This document shows positions 1 through 12,261 of a stretch of DNA of 64,000 nucleotides, in pieces (the stretch's first letter is position 1; each line of letters begins with the position of its first letter). The translations under genes and the position numbers were made by a program. Below the pieces are notes generated by a model that saw nothing but the letters and a program-made list of their open reading frames with translations, was not told where the DNA came from and searched no databases. The DNA comes from Cerrena zonata. Taxonomy: Eukaryota > Basidiomycota > Agaricomycetes > Polyporales > Cerrenaceae. The stretch is taken from contig JASBNA010000022.1 of assembly GCA_038087015.1 (NCBI GenBank), positions 434,001 through 498,000 of the forward strand, written 5' to 3'.

Positions 1-722
1 GATCGTCGGCTAGTTTTACTCGGTCAATAATGTTATTCTACACACGACCATGCTCACCTGCAGCTGCCAAAACCTAATTAACTCAAAAGCTAAGTCTGAA
101 GCCGTTTGTATGTCGTCACGATAGTAAGTACTACGCCATCATTATCATATCTTATCTCTATAATCGCAAACAAATATAAACAACGTCCTTGCAGCAGGAA
201 ATTCAGTGGCCACCTCAAGCTTTCCCTACAACCATTTACTTCGCAATTTCTAAGCTTGTCTGATACAATAGTATATGACTAAATCGGTATTGTAAATTTT
301 GCCAAGCTGAGCTTATGCCGTGATAACCGCTTCATTATTCCTGATTCCTGTATTCATTCGAACCATCAAGACAGTTTTGTTCCGAGTCATATACGTTACT
401 CGCCCTGATATGAAAACTGTATGGAAGACCGATACAGAATCACTTCTCTCTGATTAATGGTCGTAAAATATGGGTGAGCTGTCCGCTATCATGATTTAGA
501 TCACGACGAATCGAGACTCATCCCATGGTTTTAGAATTTCATTGATGTCGCATTGTGAAGGTCGTGAGACGGTTGATTGCGATTATCTTAGCAATCACTT
601 TTCAGAACCTAATAAAGCCACTGACATACTTATAAAGAATTCCACGATCTTAAACCTCCCACCGTCTTGGAAAACCTGAAGCTTTGTGACACTGACCTCT
701 CTGAATCTTCCCCATACCCGAA
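1..722. other. Left-edge intergenic region
   Basis: I see no supported gene here. The stretch is AT-rich and has stops in all frames. Its right end is the presumed promoter of the SDR gene that starts at 723. Confidence 0.5.
631..636 (+). promoter_or_regulatory. TATA-box candidate of the first SDR gene
   Basis: A TATAAA hexamer lies about 90 bases before the ATG at 723, a plausible spacing for a fungal TATA box. There is no direct transcription-start evidence. Confidence 0.4.
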
Positions 723-2263
723 ATGCCAGCAGTACTTCCAGGCTCATCCACCGTTCTTGTTACTGGTGTTTCTGGTTTTACCGGCATATGGATCGCCCGT
801 GCATTACTTGAAGCAGGTTACAATGTGCATGGAACAGTTCGGTCGGCTAGCAAGGCCCAGTACCTGAAGGATTTGTTCAAGCCACATGGCGATAAATTCA
901 AGAGTGTCATAATTGAGGACACTTCCAAGGTCTGATCCTTCAATCACAGTGTTACCTTTTTATGAAACTCTATCCTAGCCACGGGCATTCGAAGCGGCGG
1001 TGAATGATGAAATTACTGCTGTCGTCCATGTTGTACGTTGTTTATTATCCGAGCCAAGGCTATTGAGTAGCCTTGATTGCTTATTGCCTATTTTCAGGCT
1101 GCGGTCGTGCATTTCGCTTCTGCCGAAGATAAATCTAGTAAGATTTTACAGTTGCTACCAAATAACAAAACGAATATATTAACTTTCAAACAGCTGTCTT
1201 AGGTCCAAATACTGACAGTGTATTGGACTTAATGCAAACTATTCTCACCCATGGGTACGTGTCCCACGCGTATTACTACTCATGTCCGACTCAAACGCCT
1301 ACGTCTAGCCCAAATGTCAAGCGTTTTGTTTTCATGTCATCCGCACAAGCTTTGCTCGGGAAACCTCTTACTCATATTTATACCGAAGTAACATTTCCCT
1401 ACATATCTACGTGCTTGCATTGTAACTTACTTGTACTTAGGATGATTGGAACGATGGAGCAGTCGCTGAAGTAGAAGAGAAGGGTAGTCAAGCAAGCGGT
1501 CAAGCATTATACGCCGCAAGCAAAGTATTATCCGAACGTGCTATTCTTTCCTTCACCAAACAACACGAAGGTAAGATAGGATGGGATGCAACCTCTCTCC
1601 TTCCCGTATGGGTATGTATCGACGAGGTTTCCTTTTGTGATTGTAACTGATCTTCCTTCAGATCTTCGGGGTACGATCTATCGTTTTAATCATACTTAAA
1701 TCCACTAACCTTTATGCACCGCCAACAAGCCCATCATTCACGAGGTAAGCGTTCTCCTCCGGCCTCTTACCTAATTCTCATGCTGACGAGATTTTAGTGC
1801 AAGTCCCTCGATAACTTAAACCTTTCCTCCAAGATCCTGAACGGATTCTTGACTACTGAACTCGAGGCCACTAAATTGAATGACTATGCTTCCGAGTACA
1901 TCGACGTACGGGATGTCGCAGATGCGTTCGTCGCAGCACTCAAGACAGAAGAGGCTGGGGGCGAACGTTTCATCCTCGATGCGGGGTCTTTCACGAACCA
2001 GAATCTTTGTAAGGACCCGTTCTTTATCAGTCGAGTATAGATTATCAGAGAGCTTATATTCACAAATAGATGATGCCGTGTATTCCACTGATCCCACTAT
2101 CTCTGGTGTACCTCGCGGGGACCCTGCCGCTCCCAAGTTTAACCTCCCAGGTCCTTTCTGTAGTCCGGAGAAAGCCAAGCGAGTGCTCAAGTTGAAAGAG
2201 TTTAGGAGTTTGGGCGAGTGTGCGGTCGATAGTTTGAAGAGCTTCCGTGAACGTGGCTTCTGA
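723..2263 (+). CDS. Extended SDR (dihydroflavonol-4-reductase/Gre2-like NAD(P)H ketoreductase), copy 1
   Basis: This is a predicted NAD(P)H-dependent reductase of carbonyl groups, cytosolic. The N-terminus shows the dinucleotide-binding glycine motif TGVSGFTG around residues 14-21. The catalytic YxxxK is YAASK in the exon starting near 1441. The coding sequence is split into about nine exons. I could join them in frame by comparison with the paralogue at 10677-12261; introns begin for example at 930, 1388 and 2008. The last exon runs to the TGA at 2261-2263. The protein is roughly 340 residues, the normal family length, and nothing is broken. It is transcribed towards the eIF4E gene. A second copy in opposite orientation 8.4 kb away suggests local duplication within a biosynthetic region. 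The substrate cannot be read from sequence; cinnamoyl-CoA-reductase-like or methylglyoxal-reductase-like activities are alternatives. Confidence 0.85.
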
Positions 2264-2687
2264 AAGAACGTACTCCACACATTTTGTAATTGTACGTCGG
2301 TTGGCGACTGTAGGATTAGGATTACTTTTCCATCCAGTGTGAGTAGTAAATATGCTACTTGATCGAAAGTCTATATTATACATTTATGAGTTCCACATAT
2401 CGAGTGCACGTATCATGATGTCATAATGCTAAGTGGCGTCGCTATCACCTTCAGGATAACTAAGACATTCACTTATGCCTCACTATTGATCCATATGCCT
2501 GACTTGTAGGCTCGAATATGCTATTCGATGAAAGTATACAATTGATGTTATGCTGCTCTGTACCCTACAAAACACAATTCCCTCATTTCAACAAGTAAGG
2601 ATCGAAAGCCCTCCCCCACAACGGATGATTACAAGACCAAAATACTCCCGAACTCCAAGGCTGTTGGAACATTAGATAAAGGGACAA
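2264..2687. other. Intergenic region between convergent genes
   Basis: Both flanking genes end here, so this should hold two 3' untranslated regions. I see no gene or repeat. Confidence 0.5.
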
Positions 2688-4132
2688 TCACCGCTTGCCT
2701 CTCCATCCTGAACCAATTCCCCCAACTCCGAAACCACCGAATGCGCCACCAGGAATTGTGGCGGCAGTGGTGGTAGTTCCATCTGGGGTTGTGTTTCCCT
2801 GTGAAGGTTTTCCAGGGAATGTCGAACGATACGACGTTTGTGGGAGAGCTTGGATAGAAAGGAATTTGTTTGGTGTAGGCCGATCGTCGTTATTGTACTG
2901 GTAAAGAAAAAATAACAGCTTAGAGAGCCAAGATGTAAGAGACAATGGAAAGCACCTACTTGGAACTCCAGCCCGATGCCGTCTGCTTCTGATATATCCA
3001 ATAACTTCACGAGTTTCTTTCCAATCCCGTTGATCTTTTCTACGTCCTCCTTCGATCTTGTCCAGAGTTGGATTCGATCCACCTTGCTCCTCAAACTAAC
3101 AACAGCACCACAAATCTCATCACCATCGTCCAGATCTTCGCCAATAAGCGCCATAGCTAGCCACATCCAGCATCGATCGAGAAGCTGAGGGTTCTGTTTC
3201 ATTGTCAGAACCCACTTGCCACCGTTGGCATTCGCTTCGTCTTCCCACATGGGTTTGATACCAGCCTTGAAGAGATGATAATTCGAGTTACGGTCCAGTT
3301 TGGAAGGAGGTTTAAGCCAGTTGAAATAACGGCAAAATGTTTCGACAGTCTCGAAATCACCGATGACGGTAAGGCCTGCCTCATATTCGTCTGTATCCGG
3401 TGCCAAAGGGTGTGCAGAAAGAGGTTGCTCAGGAATAGCTGCTGAAGCAGGGGTAAAAGGCACTTTAGATTTCGTGTCATGATAGAGCGTCCTAAGAAGT
3501 CGTCACGAGGTTAGGTTTAGGTCAAGCAAGAGCAAGGATCGGACTAACCATTGATGTTCGAGGGGATGTTCAGGTGCTTGCATACGAAGACCTGGTGTCT
3601 TTGGGTCCTCGATGGTCTCCGGTTCGGGGGGTTTGGAAGAGCCATCGACACTAAGCTGCCGTGCTTTCGCCAATCGAGCGGTAATCGCGTCAAGAGACGG
3701 AATGTTCTTGTATCCTGCGGGAACCTTTTCCCGTTTCCTTTCCTTCTCCTTGTCTACTTCCTGGTTGAGCTTCTCCAATTTATCTGTTGTCAATGGTTCT
3801 CCCTTCTCAGAGCCCACTGGCGTGGAGGTATTGCTCCGCGGCGGCGAAGCCGACAACGCAGTCGGTGAAGTTGACCTAGTACTCGGAGCATTTACTACCA
3901 TGGAGTCGGACGCAGACGCCCCTGTTGCAGATGAAGACAACGAAGTCTGCGATCCAGTTCGCAGAAGAGAGGCTGCTAGACGAGGGCGGACAGCAGACGA
4001 GGAATTCGTTGGTGCGGAATTTAGGTTGATACGCGCTGCAAGCTGGTTTAGAGAGGGCATCCGGACTCCCGATGAGGGACGCTCGGGCTTTGGAGCATTG
4101 ACAGTGGGTACTGCCTCTGTAGAGCTTGACAT
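2688..4132 (-). CDS. Class II eIF4E-family cap-binding protein (4EHP/eIF4E2-like)
   Basis: The protein binds the mRNA 5' cap in the cytoplasm. Three exons join in frame. A long Ser/Pro-rich N-terminal extension (about 190 residues, containing RMPSLNQLAARINL) leads into HPLEHQWTLYHD, the family signature. The tryptophan codon of that signature is split by the intron before 3492. The core carries HLFKAGIKPMWEDEANANGG, which includes the cap-binding Trp-Glu, and DGDEICGAVVSLRSKVDRI. This block resembles 4EHP more than canonical eIF4E. Where canonical proteins have Phe-Trp on the eIF4G-binding face, this one reads FCRYFNWL, that is Phe-Cys. The C-terminal tail is Gly-rich. I chose the ATG at 4132 because the longer open frame upstream begins with GTG. 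It lies inside a run of metabolic genes, so it is probably a bystander. Confidence 0.88.
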
Positions 4133-4365
4133 CGTTGCGGACGACGAGCAGAGTGGGACGAGCAAGGAGTCGTTGGCTGAGGGACAGCTTGCAGTCACAG
4201 TGATGTCGTTGCCAGACTTGGATATCAGGTTCGCTTACACTATTTGCCGTTCCAGAAATAGAAGGTGTTTAAGTTTAGATGTATCTATAAGGCTATGACA
4301 TAATTACATACTAGGATATTTATATTTCATCGCTGCGGTGTGATCAGGATTTTGATAAAGCTTTA

Positions 4366-6389
4366 CTATAGTCGTGCACTAAACTGCATCTCTGATGGCA
4401 AAGGAGAATATGCAGCGTTTCCTTTGTGCACTTTTAGTGAATCCTCAAACTTCTCCCATGAGGCGTCCGATGTGATCGCCGCCACAGCATATGGCGCAAT
4501 GTCCATCATATCCAAGTAGTCCTGAAGGTGTGAGTAAACATCAGAGAGTGCGGTGTCCTCTTTTCCGAGGAAATCACTACGAGTGATTAGACCATGCTCA
4601 TTGTACCATCCAAGATCTGTCCCGACGGCACCAATCTCATACAAACGTACAAGCGGTTCTGGTACTCCAGCTTCTACAGTAGCCTCCAGAGCCATTCTTT
4701 GACCAATTGCCTCTACTAGAGGAAGGCAACGAGGCAGAAGCATACGGTTAAAGAAGTCTCCTCGATGGTGTTCCCCCGAGTTCTTGAATATGGACATCAT
4801 TTCCTCCGACAGCCCGCGTTCATGCTGGCTGAGGAGACTATTGGGATCCTGGCTGCAGGGAACGCTGTATCGGTTGAGCAAGAGCTCAGGAACAAGACCT
4901 AAGGTGTCAATTAGCAAGGCATTTGTGTGTGTTATTAAAGAGTCACCTACGTAGGGCTAGGACAAGTACATCGCCTTCGGCAATAGCAGCACCCCGGAGT
5001 TCCATCTGAAGTAAGGACGTCAAATTTACTTCATATTTATAGAAAAGAGAGGTCTTACTTCTAACGATGTAATTTGATTACAGTCAAACATGCCTTGCGC
5101 TCCACATCGGTCCGCTAGAGTGCATCCAGTTCTGCGCCAGTGCCCGATCATGGTAGCCTTCACAATTGCTGCAATGGCGTTGCGCTCGTCGACATTGTCC
5201 GGAGAGATCTCCGAGAACCATTTGGTCGCTTGTTGGTAGAAAGAATCCAAGACGAACCCTTGGGCCATTGCGTGTAATATAGGAATCTGTTGTGTTCGGA
5301 AAGATATAATTGGAATAAGTTGGTTTCGAGGTCCAGTAACGCAGCGGCGTTTGCTGTATGTCGCAGTAATGTACGCAGCCAGCTTAAGGACTGCAGGAAC
5401 AGTGGAGGTTAAGCTGAGAGAGCCGATACCAACACGCCATATCATTTTTAAGAAGTGAGCTCTCTCGTCGTCGACTTTCTGTGGACTGCCAAGCAAAGCG
5501 GAAGGAGCCAGGCGGACATTGTCGAAGTACGTCAAAGCGTGACCGAATGATCTTGACCCAACACGGGTAGGTAACTCCCTGAAACTTTCGTTAATTCTCT
5601 ATCAAAAATCCATCGAGTAATTTCCTGACCTTGCGGTTATCCCTTTACACATGGACTTTCCGTCGTTGAGTGGAACAATGAAGGGACGTATCCCACGATC
5701 CTCCCCACGGACTGCCAATCTTGCGAAGAGGATTCCAACACGCGGTACACCGCCAAAGGGGAGGGTTGGAGGCATGAACCTACAAGGCATCAATAACTCT
5801 GAACTTGAGTGCGAAAGAAAGAAAGTTCACACACTTGGCAGCCCGAGCATTTGGGGTATGGATTATAAAGCTCCCGTCGGTTTGCATAACGGCGGATGTC
5901 TCTAGATGAGGAGCATCGAGACCATGGCCTAGCTCGGTCAGTAAGAATTGTGCACTGGTTGAAATACGTTTCAGGTTATAACGGAAATGGCTCGCAATAT
6001 GAGGACATACGAGACCCGAAACGTTAACATGTCATCTAGCAGACTTTGTAACTCCGGTCGTTGTTTGACGAAAGGGGCCAACGTCCCCGCTGCTAGATTC
6101 AGTTGGATCGAGAATAATGCAACAGCAGCACCATCTAATGTGACAGCATAGTCTCGATACATGTTCCAAAATTTCTGCGTAGGCTGCAGAACATCGTCGA
6201 TAGTGAGCTCTAGAATAAATATCTTGGGCACAGAGTATTGCAAAAGAATCGGTTTAAGTACGTACTGTATCGCAGTCCGATGGCCTTCGCGCGTTCATGG
6301 GAGAGGTTGATGCGCTCTGACACCGTCAGGTGTTCAGGGACGTAACGGAATAAATCAGAGGATGGTAGGTCTGCTGTAGGAAACATCAT
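4366..6389 (-). CDS. Acyl-CoA oxidase-like flavoenzyme, copy A, PTS1-type C-terminus
   Basis: Acyl-CoA oxidases carry out the first, FAD-dependent desaturation step of peroxisomal beta-oxidation and release hydrogen peroxide. Several exons join in frame. Visible family blocks are FLLTELGHGLDA near residue 120, PTLPFGGVPRVGILFARLAV followed by GEDRGIRPFIVPLNDGK, YSKRRCVTGPRNQ, and WRRTGCTLADRCGAQGMFDC. The protein ends in Ala-Arg-Leu, which fits the peroxisomal targeting tripeptide. Size is roughly 600 residues, a little short for the family. I chose the ATG at 6389, rather than the one at 6413, because it lines up with the paralogue's Met-Ser-Phe-Pro start and leaves a TATA-like TTATTTAAA about 40 bases upstream. 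The paralogue is at 22094-24105. A general acyl-CoA dehydrogenase-like role cannot be excluded. Confidence 0.85.
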
Positions 6390-7455
6390 GCTGGTTTGGA
6401 GAAGAGGGGTCATAGTGTACTAGAGTTTAAATAAGACAGCGTATTTTCAGAATTAGCGAGGGAGTGCCAGCCCTAAAGCCAACTCAAAGCCGCATATGCT
6501 CGTAACCATGCTTGCGGATGCATCTCGCTTGCTCATTCCGCACAAGATAAGCATAAAGATACACGAACGGGGTGTGGGTTACGCGAAAAACTTAATTCTT
6601 CTATACAGAGTAGCAAAAGCGTCGGTCCGCAGCTTAGAGCTTCAGGAGACTTGTCGCATTGAAGGGCGGAGATCAACATCCTAGATCCTGTTCGGTAACA
6701 GAAAATACTTCCCACTCCACTATCGAATATAGTATGAAAGGTTAGTACCAAGCGGTATATATGATCGGCATACGATAGAGTGGGCATACAGTAAGATTGG
6801 AGATCTCTATCTGGGGCGGTCGCGAATAACGTTCGCATCGTGCAAATCCTCGTGGTTTGTTTCGAGTCTAAAATAGGAACTGTCAAATAGTCATGGAAGA
6901 GGGTGAAGTACATAATGCTTACGCCTGAAATTAATGAGGATGAGTTTTGATATTGGAGCCAGGAATTTTCACCCTTTTCAAGTTGGTTGCGATGGGCCTC
7001 TTCACTGTATTAGCAGGCCATGTCAATAATATCATATCTCGGTGAATGAATGTGTAGGTTGGGCGTGATATGGAGTCTAAGGTATCTTCAGTTGGACTGT
7101 ATGGGCGAACGGTTATCTCACACAGAGAAGCCCAGGCCCCAGGTACTAATAAGCATATCGAATGGAATCATTCGCCACAGGTGCATGAGTTAGCTAAGAA
7201 TTTGAGAGAACTCATCTCGCTGTATGTCGCTGTGATAAAGAAGTAACCGAAGCAACTCAAAGTATGCTTCCATTCATCGGTGGTATTTCACGATCCGGAG
7301 ATGAGATCGACCCGAAAAAAAGACGATAGCATCTCATGAGTCGCCGAAGGATAGTAGTGATATTATTCTGAAACCATAAGTATATTTAGTGTTAAATATA
7401 ATGACCTCACTTGTATCTTCTATGTCTTCGACCTCCTTTGCATACAGTCACCCAA
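6390..7455. other. Intergenic region upstream of acyl-CoA oxidase A
   Basis: This should contain the oxidase promoter (a TATA-like element near 6425-6436 on the minus strand) and the 3' end of the FAD-oxidase transcript. A minus-strand open frame of 126 codons at 6533-6913 begins with ATG but resembles nothing I recognise, so I do not call it a gene. Confidence 0.45.
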
Positions 7456-10269
7456 TCAGAGGCCAAGCTGTGGATAACATTTGTATCTGGAATCCCTTTG
7501 TCCTCGCCAGCCAACTATCACCGATGGGTGAGTAGGTAATGTTGGTTAGAAAACGTGCACTTACCACATTTCCAGCAGTCAAGTAGATGGTTAGGGTCGC
7601 TACATTCGTATTGAGTTTCTCGGCTGTCAATGTTCTTTGTGAAAACTTACTATTTCTTCTTAATTGCAACAAGTCGCGGATAATTAGAGCCCCAGAATGA
7701 TGCTTTTGAAAGTTACAGTCAGTGAGCACGCATGGAATATTTCTATTGCTATCTCGTACCTTCAAAGTCTTGCTCAAACAAATCTGCTTCGTTCTGGTGA
7801 AAACGAAGTTAGCCGTGTGGTCAGATACCGACTGAAGATCCTTACCAAATACGTTCCGCCGTTTGGCACGAGTTTGTGTAATAATTGACTAGATTGATGC
7901 AGTTTACTGTAAATAGCTTCATACTCGGACTTGGTAGTATCGAAATTCCAAGGATCCGTTGCAATAATCTGTTTTCAAACATAACAGAGGGATTGAGCTT
8001 CAATCTTAGGGAGAAGAAAGGAAGGCACTTACGTGCCAGATTGCGGATCGCCATGCAGGATTGAGGCTACTCGTCCCATCGTCTTTGAAGAAAAATGGAG
8101 CGACGGCAAACAGAAACAGAGTGGTATGATTCTGTGCGATTAGAGACTCGACTGTTTCGGACAGTCTTCCCTGAGCACTAGATGTCTTGAAAAGGTCTGC
8201 CGGTATAAGCCTCGATGCAATCGCGATCGGATTCCCAATAGGCTAGACGAGGGTTTTAACGTCGGGACCGGCCAATAGGGGAACGCACTTACAGGACTTG
8301 TGGGTGCAACAAACTTTTGATAGAATGAGAAGTACGATGTTTCTTCTTCTAAAATAAACGTTCCGTTGATAGCGTTTGTTAAACTTCTGAAGGGTTCCAT
8401 AAAGGCAGCTGCTTCGCTCATGTTTATGAATGGGTTTACATAGGTGACACCTAATGATGGCTGGGTTGTTTTCAATAGATCAATAGTGAATAAAAGCAAG
8501 CAGAAAACATATATTTTACCACGACATATCCTCCCCATCCTATATAACACATTGAAAGTTAGTAAGGAGGGTATAATTTTAGGCGTTACGATAAAACATA
8601 CCTTTAGATGCCCATTCGAAACCATGTTGTATAAGAAACTTGGCGAGCTCCAGCTGAGCTGTAGGTGACGCAGGACCTGGGAACGCAGTACGGACGCTAG
8701 AGTGTGAAATTTTTCATATAGCGAAGGAAAGAACAAAGAAACAGTTGGGCGTAGACGTACACCGGAAATGAGATCTTCGGATACGCTTTGACTGTGACGT
8801 GGAGGACAACACCGAATGTACTTCCTCCGCCACCACGGAGAGCGAAGAATAAGTCAGAGTTTTGACAAGCGTTGGCCGTTCTATGCTGGCCATCTGGCGT
8901 GACGACATCAAACTCCAGCTTTTGCATGTCAACAAACGCAAAATAGAATCATTGTTTGCAGCTTACTGCCTGGTCTGAGGCGAGCCCTAAGGAGTTGCTG
9001 AAAGCACTAATCAAGATGTCAACGGTTTGGATATTTTTGAATATCGGATGTCATACCTATGGCCGCCTCCCTAGAATGACATTAAATCAATACTGACGAC
9101 GTCTTCATACCTAAGAGCCTACCTGAATATAGCCACCACCGAAAGCGATGGATGTATCCGCTGGCCCAACAACTGTGACGTTGTGCAAATCGGCAAATGA
9201 ATTCAGTTCTCCGGTACTTACACCAGTCTAAGTATCGATGTATTTAAATCAGTGATACTTGAGATTGTTATTCAACAAGCCACTTACCCCAAGTGTGACT
9301 GCCTTTGTTGGTTTCACACTTTTGCACTTATTCGGGACGAAATCTGGGTTGTATGATATCTGGATAATATATAAATATCGACTTCGATGTGTGAATGATG
9401 ATGAGAACGTGCATCGCGAATATTATGGACCTACAAAAAGGATATCAGTAAATCATTAGTGTCGACAAGAAGATACTTACCCAAAGTCCTAAAGAGTTAG
9501 GACTGCTACTACGGCCACTGTAGTCGTGCTAAAATGATCGCAAGTCAATAAATAGGGCAAAGATCACGAAAAATGACGCGTACCCCAGTATTCTTGATCG
9601 CAATATTGATACCGGTACGCAACGAGAACTTGAATGCCTCGATGACATCCTTCGCTTGTTGTACAATTATCTAAAAGAAGCGTTAGACTTAGAGCTATCG
9701 TCCAACTGTCGTGAATCAATGAACTTACATAATATCGCGGAAGACTCCCTTGTTTACATACAGCAGGTAAGGAAGTTGCTGCTATATTGGAGGGATCAAG
9801 TGCGTCCAAAAGACATCCCTCGTCAGTACTCTGACAAGTTTCCCATGCGGTCTGAAGAATAATCAATTACATCATTGTTACACATAGTGTGAAAAGTCTT
9901 GGGTAGAAAACTTACATTGCTGTATCCATTAAAGGTTGCTAGACGTTGATCTGGAACACAACATTGATTCAGCTTGGGTTGATCATTATTTTCTGATGTT
10001 TACATACCTCTATCGGTATACTTAAGTTCAACTTCGTTGCATAGTGATTGATTGAAAGTTCCGACCACGTCTAGACCGACTCTCTGAAAGCAAGAACGAG
10101 CAAATGGCTCTGCTGCAAAAAGACGCCCTTCTACCGAAACATTCAATGCATTCCAGAGAGGGGATGGTTCACGTTGCAATTGAATATCGATAAATGGCTC
10201 TCTGGGACCTAGTGCAGACACTTTAGTAACAAGAAAGTAAAGTGGGAACAGGGGAAGGACGAGATGCAT
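7456..10269 (-). CDS. Secreted FAD-linked oxidoreductase (berberine-bridge/VAO family)
   Basis: The enzyme is a flavin-dependent oxidase with a probably covalent FAD, acting in the secretory pathway or outside the cell. It starts with a signal-peptide-like segment ([20 protein letters not shown]); the open frame extends 10 codons further but the ATG at 10269 gives the better signal. More than ten exons join in frame. Landmarks in order are [20 protein letters not shown] (the His is the expected FAD attachment site), [55 protein letters not shown], then the C-terminal BBE region with Asn-Glu-Ala-Asp and [18 protein letters not shown]. The gene appears intact and about 580 residues long. One intron (9412-9360) needs a GC donor. 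Such oxidases often tailor natural products in fungal clusters; the substrate is unknown. Confidence 0.85.
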
Positions 10270-10676
10270 AATTAGCAAGGACGGGTCGTGAGTGTACAAT
10301 CCTGTCGGTCTCCCCGCTCACAGCTAAAATATGATAGCTTGAGAGAGCCATCAGTGAACATGTTTTCATCAATTACACGGGTACGCTGGATAGATTGATA
10401 GATCCTTCCAATTACAATCTGAAAATTGATGGCCTCATTAAACGTGTGTCAGACATACATCGGACGTGACTGAATCCAAGAGCGTGGAACGTACGACACA
10501 GCCATCACGGAGGCTGTTATGTCCCAGGAACAGGAACTCCACGAAGCTGGCAAGCAAAGAACGGGGTCAAGATATATCATGAAGCACACTATTGTACAAA
10601 GAACCAGAGAGCATGTACTGCGTTATAGTTTGGAAGATGTTTGAACATGTGTCGCGGTCGATTCAGAGCCATATAG
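10270..10676. other. Intergenic region between FAD oxidase and second SDR
   Basis: It should hold the promoter of the FAD oxidase and the 3' untranslated region of the SDR copy 2, both on the minus strand. No gene or repeat is visible. Confidence 0.5.
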
Positions 10677-12261
10677 TCAGAACCCCTTCTCACGGAAGCT
10701 TTTGAATGCATCGACAGCGCACTGGTCCAACGGTCGGAATTCGTTCAGTTTTAACACCGATTTTGCCTTCGCTGGGTTACAGAATGGGCCGGGGAAATTG
10801 AACTTGGGTGCATCGGGGTTGCCGCGGGGAACGCCAGAAATGCTAGCATCTCGGGAGTGAACGGCATCATCTGTATACACATACGAGGAGATTGTCAGCG
10901 ACGATAGACGCATCAAGATTTGAGGCACTAACAGAGATTCTGGTATGTGAAGGCGCCGGTGTCGAGAATAAATCTCTCACCACCGGCAGCCTCGGTCTTA
11001 ACGGCTGCGACGAAAGCATCGGCAACATCTCGAACATCGATATACTCCGAGGCATAATCGTTCACTTTATCTTTCTCGCGTTCCGTTGTCAGCATTTGGT
11101 AAAAGAGCTTCGAAGAGAGATTGAGGTTATCAACGGACTTGCACTATCAATATTACAGGGATTAGTTTTTGTGGGGGAAATATGATGGAAGAATGAAACA
11201 TACGTCGTGAATAATGGGCTAGTAATTCGACAGCAAGAGTAACGTCAGTGAATATCCTTATGTCCGTCAACGTTATAGTACTTACACCGAAAATCTATGA
11301 AGGTGAATGTCAGCTAAACCGAAAGCAAGGTGTACAAGGCTTAAGTCGCACCCATGCAGGCAGCAGTCGAGTGGCATCCCACCCAATTTCGCCTTTGTGC
11401 TTCTCGGTGAAGTCGATGATAGCACGTTCGGCCAAAACCTTGCTAGCTGCATACAAGCTTTGCCCATCGGCACTGTTCCCTTTTTCGTTCACTTCAGCGA
11501 CTGCCTTGTCATTCCAATCATCCTGAAAAACACCATAACCCACGTGTTATTGATTAAACACCAGTCAGGAACAACCATACAAACCTCGGTATAGACATGA
11601 GTGAGGTCTTTGCCAAGCAGTGCCTGGGCGGACGACATGTATACAAATCGCTTCACATTCGATCTAAGCAGGACGAGTGTCCGTATCGGAAAATTGAAAT
11701 AGTTAACAACGCTAACATGTGAGCAGCAGGGGCGACATACCCATGTTTCAAAAGAGAGTTCATCAAATCAATCACACTTTGCGTGTTGGGACCAAGAATT
11801 TCTGGGCGACGGTTTGTAAAAATGCGTTTCAATCGGTGGATAACGTTTGCAATCCTACCAGCTTGGCCTTCGGAAGGTGTGAAGTGCGCTACTCCAGCCT
11901 GGAACACCACGCTCAACCTCGAACCCTAAGAGGGGTATAATCCACTTACAACATGAATCACCGCCGCAATGTCGCCACTCAAGGCCTTGTCAAATGCGCC
12001 GGGCTACAATGCAACTAGCATTTAGAAGAGTATTCTTAGGGTAGTGGGATATATTACCTTGGATGTGTCCTCAACAATGACTGGTTTGAAACGGTCACCA
12101 TGCTCCTTGAACAGATCCTGGAGATACTGCCCCTTGCTAGTCGAACGAACAGTTCCGTTGACGGTGTAGCCAGCTTCAAGCAATGCACGAGTGATCCAAA
12201 CACCGGTGAAACCTGATGATCCGGTGACAAGTACTGTGGCGGGCGGAAGAACAGCGGGCAT
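10677..12261 (-). CDS. Extended SDR (dihydroflavonol-4-reductase/Gre2-like), copy 2
   Basis: It is a close paralogue of the gene at 723-2263 with the same exon plan. The glycine motif is TGSSGFTG near residue 13 and the catalytic YxxxK is again YAASK. Shared blocks include EVNEKGNSADGQSLYAASK, NDYASEYIDVRDVADAFVAA and the C-terminal SGVPRGNPDAPKFNFPGPFC followed by FKSFREKGF. Reading all exons gives an uninterrupted reductase of about 340 residues. Predicted role is NAD(P)H-dependent carbonyl reduction in the cytosol. Orientation is opposite to copy 1. The conserved intron positions mean the duplication occurred at DNA level, not by retrocopying. The two copies may act on different intermediates of one pathway, but that is inference. 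Confidence 0.85.

Noticed and set aside
3612..4298. Plus-strand open frame of 228 codons
   Set aside because: It lies antisense to the Ser/Pro-rich exon of the eIF4E gene, and such low-complexity exons often give long antisense frames.
9485..9504. Eight-base inverted repeat with a four-base loop
   Set aside because: It lies within an exon of the FAD oxidase and codes for a conserved segment, so it is probably incidental.
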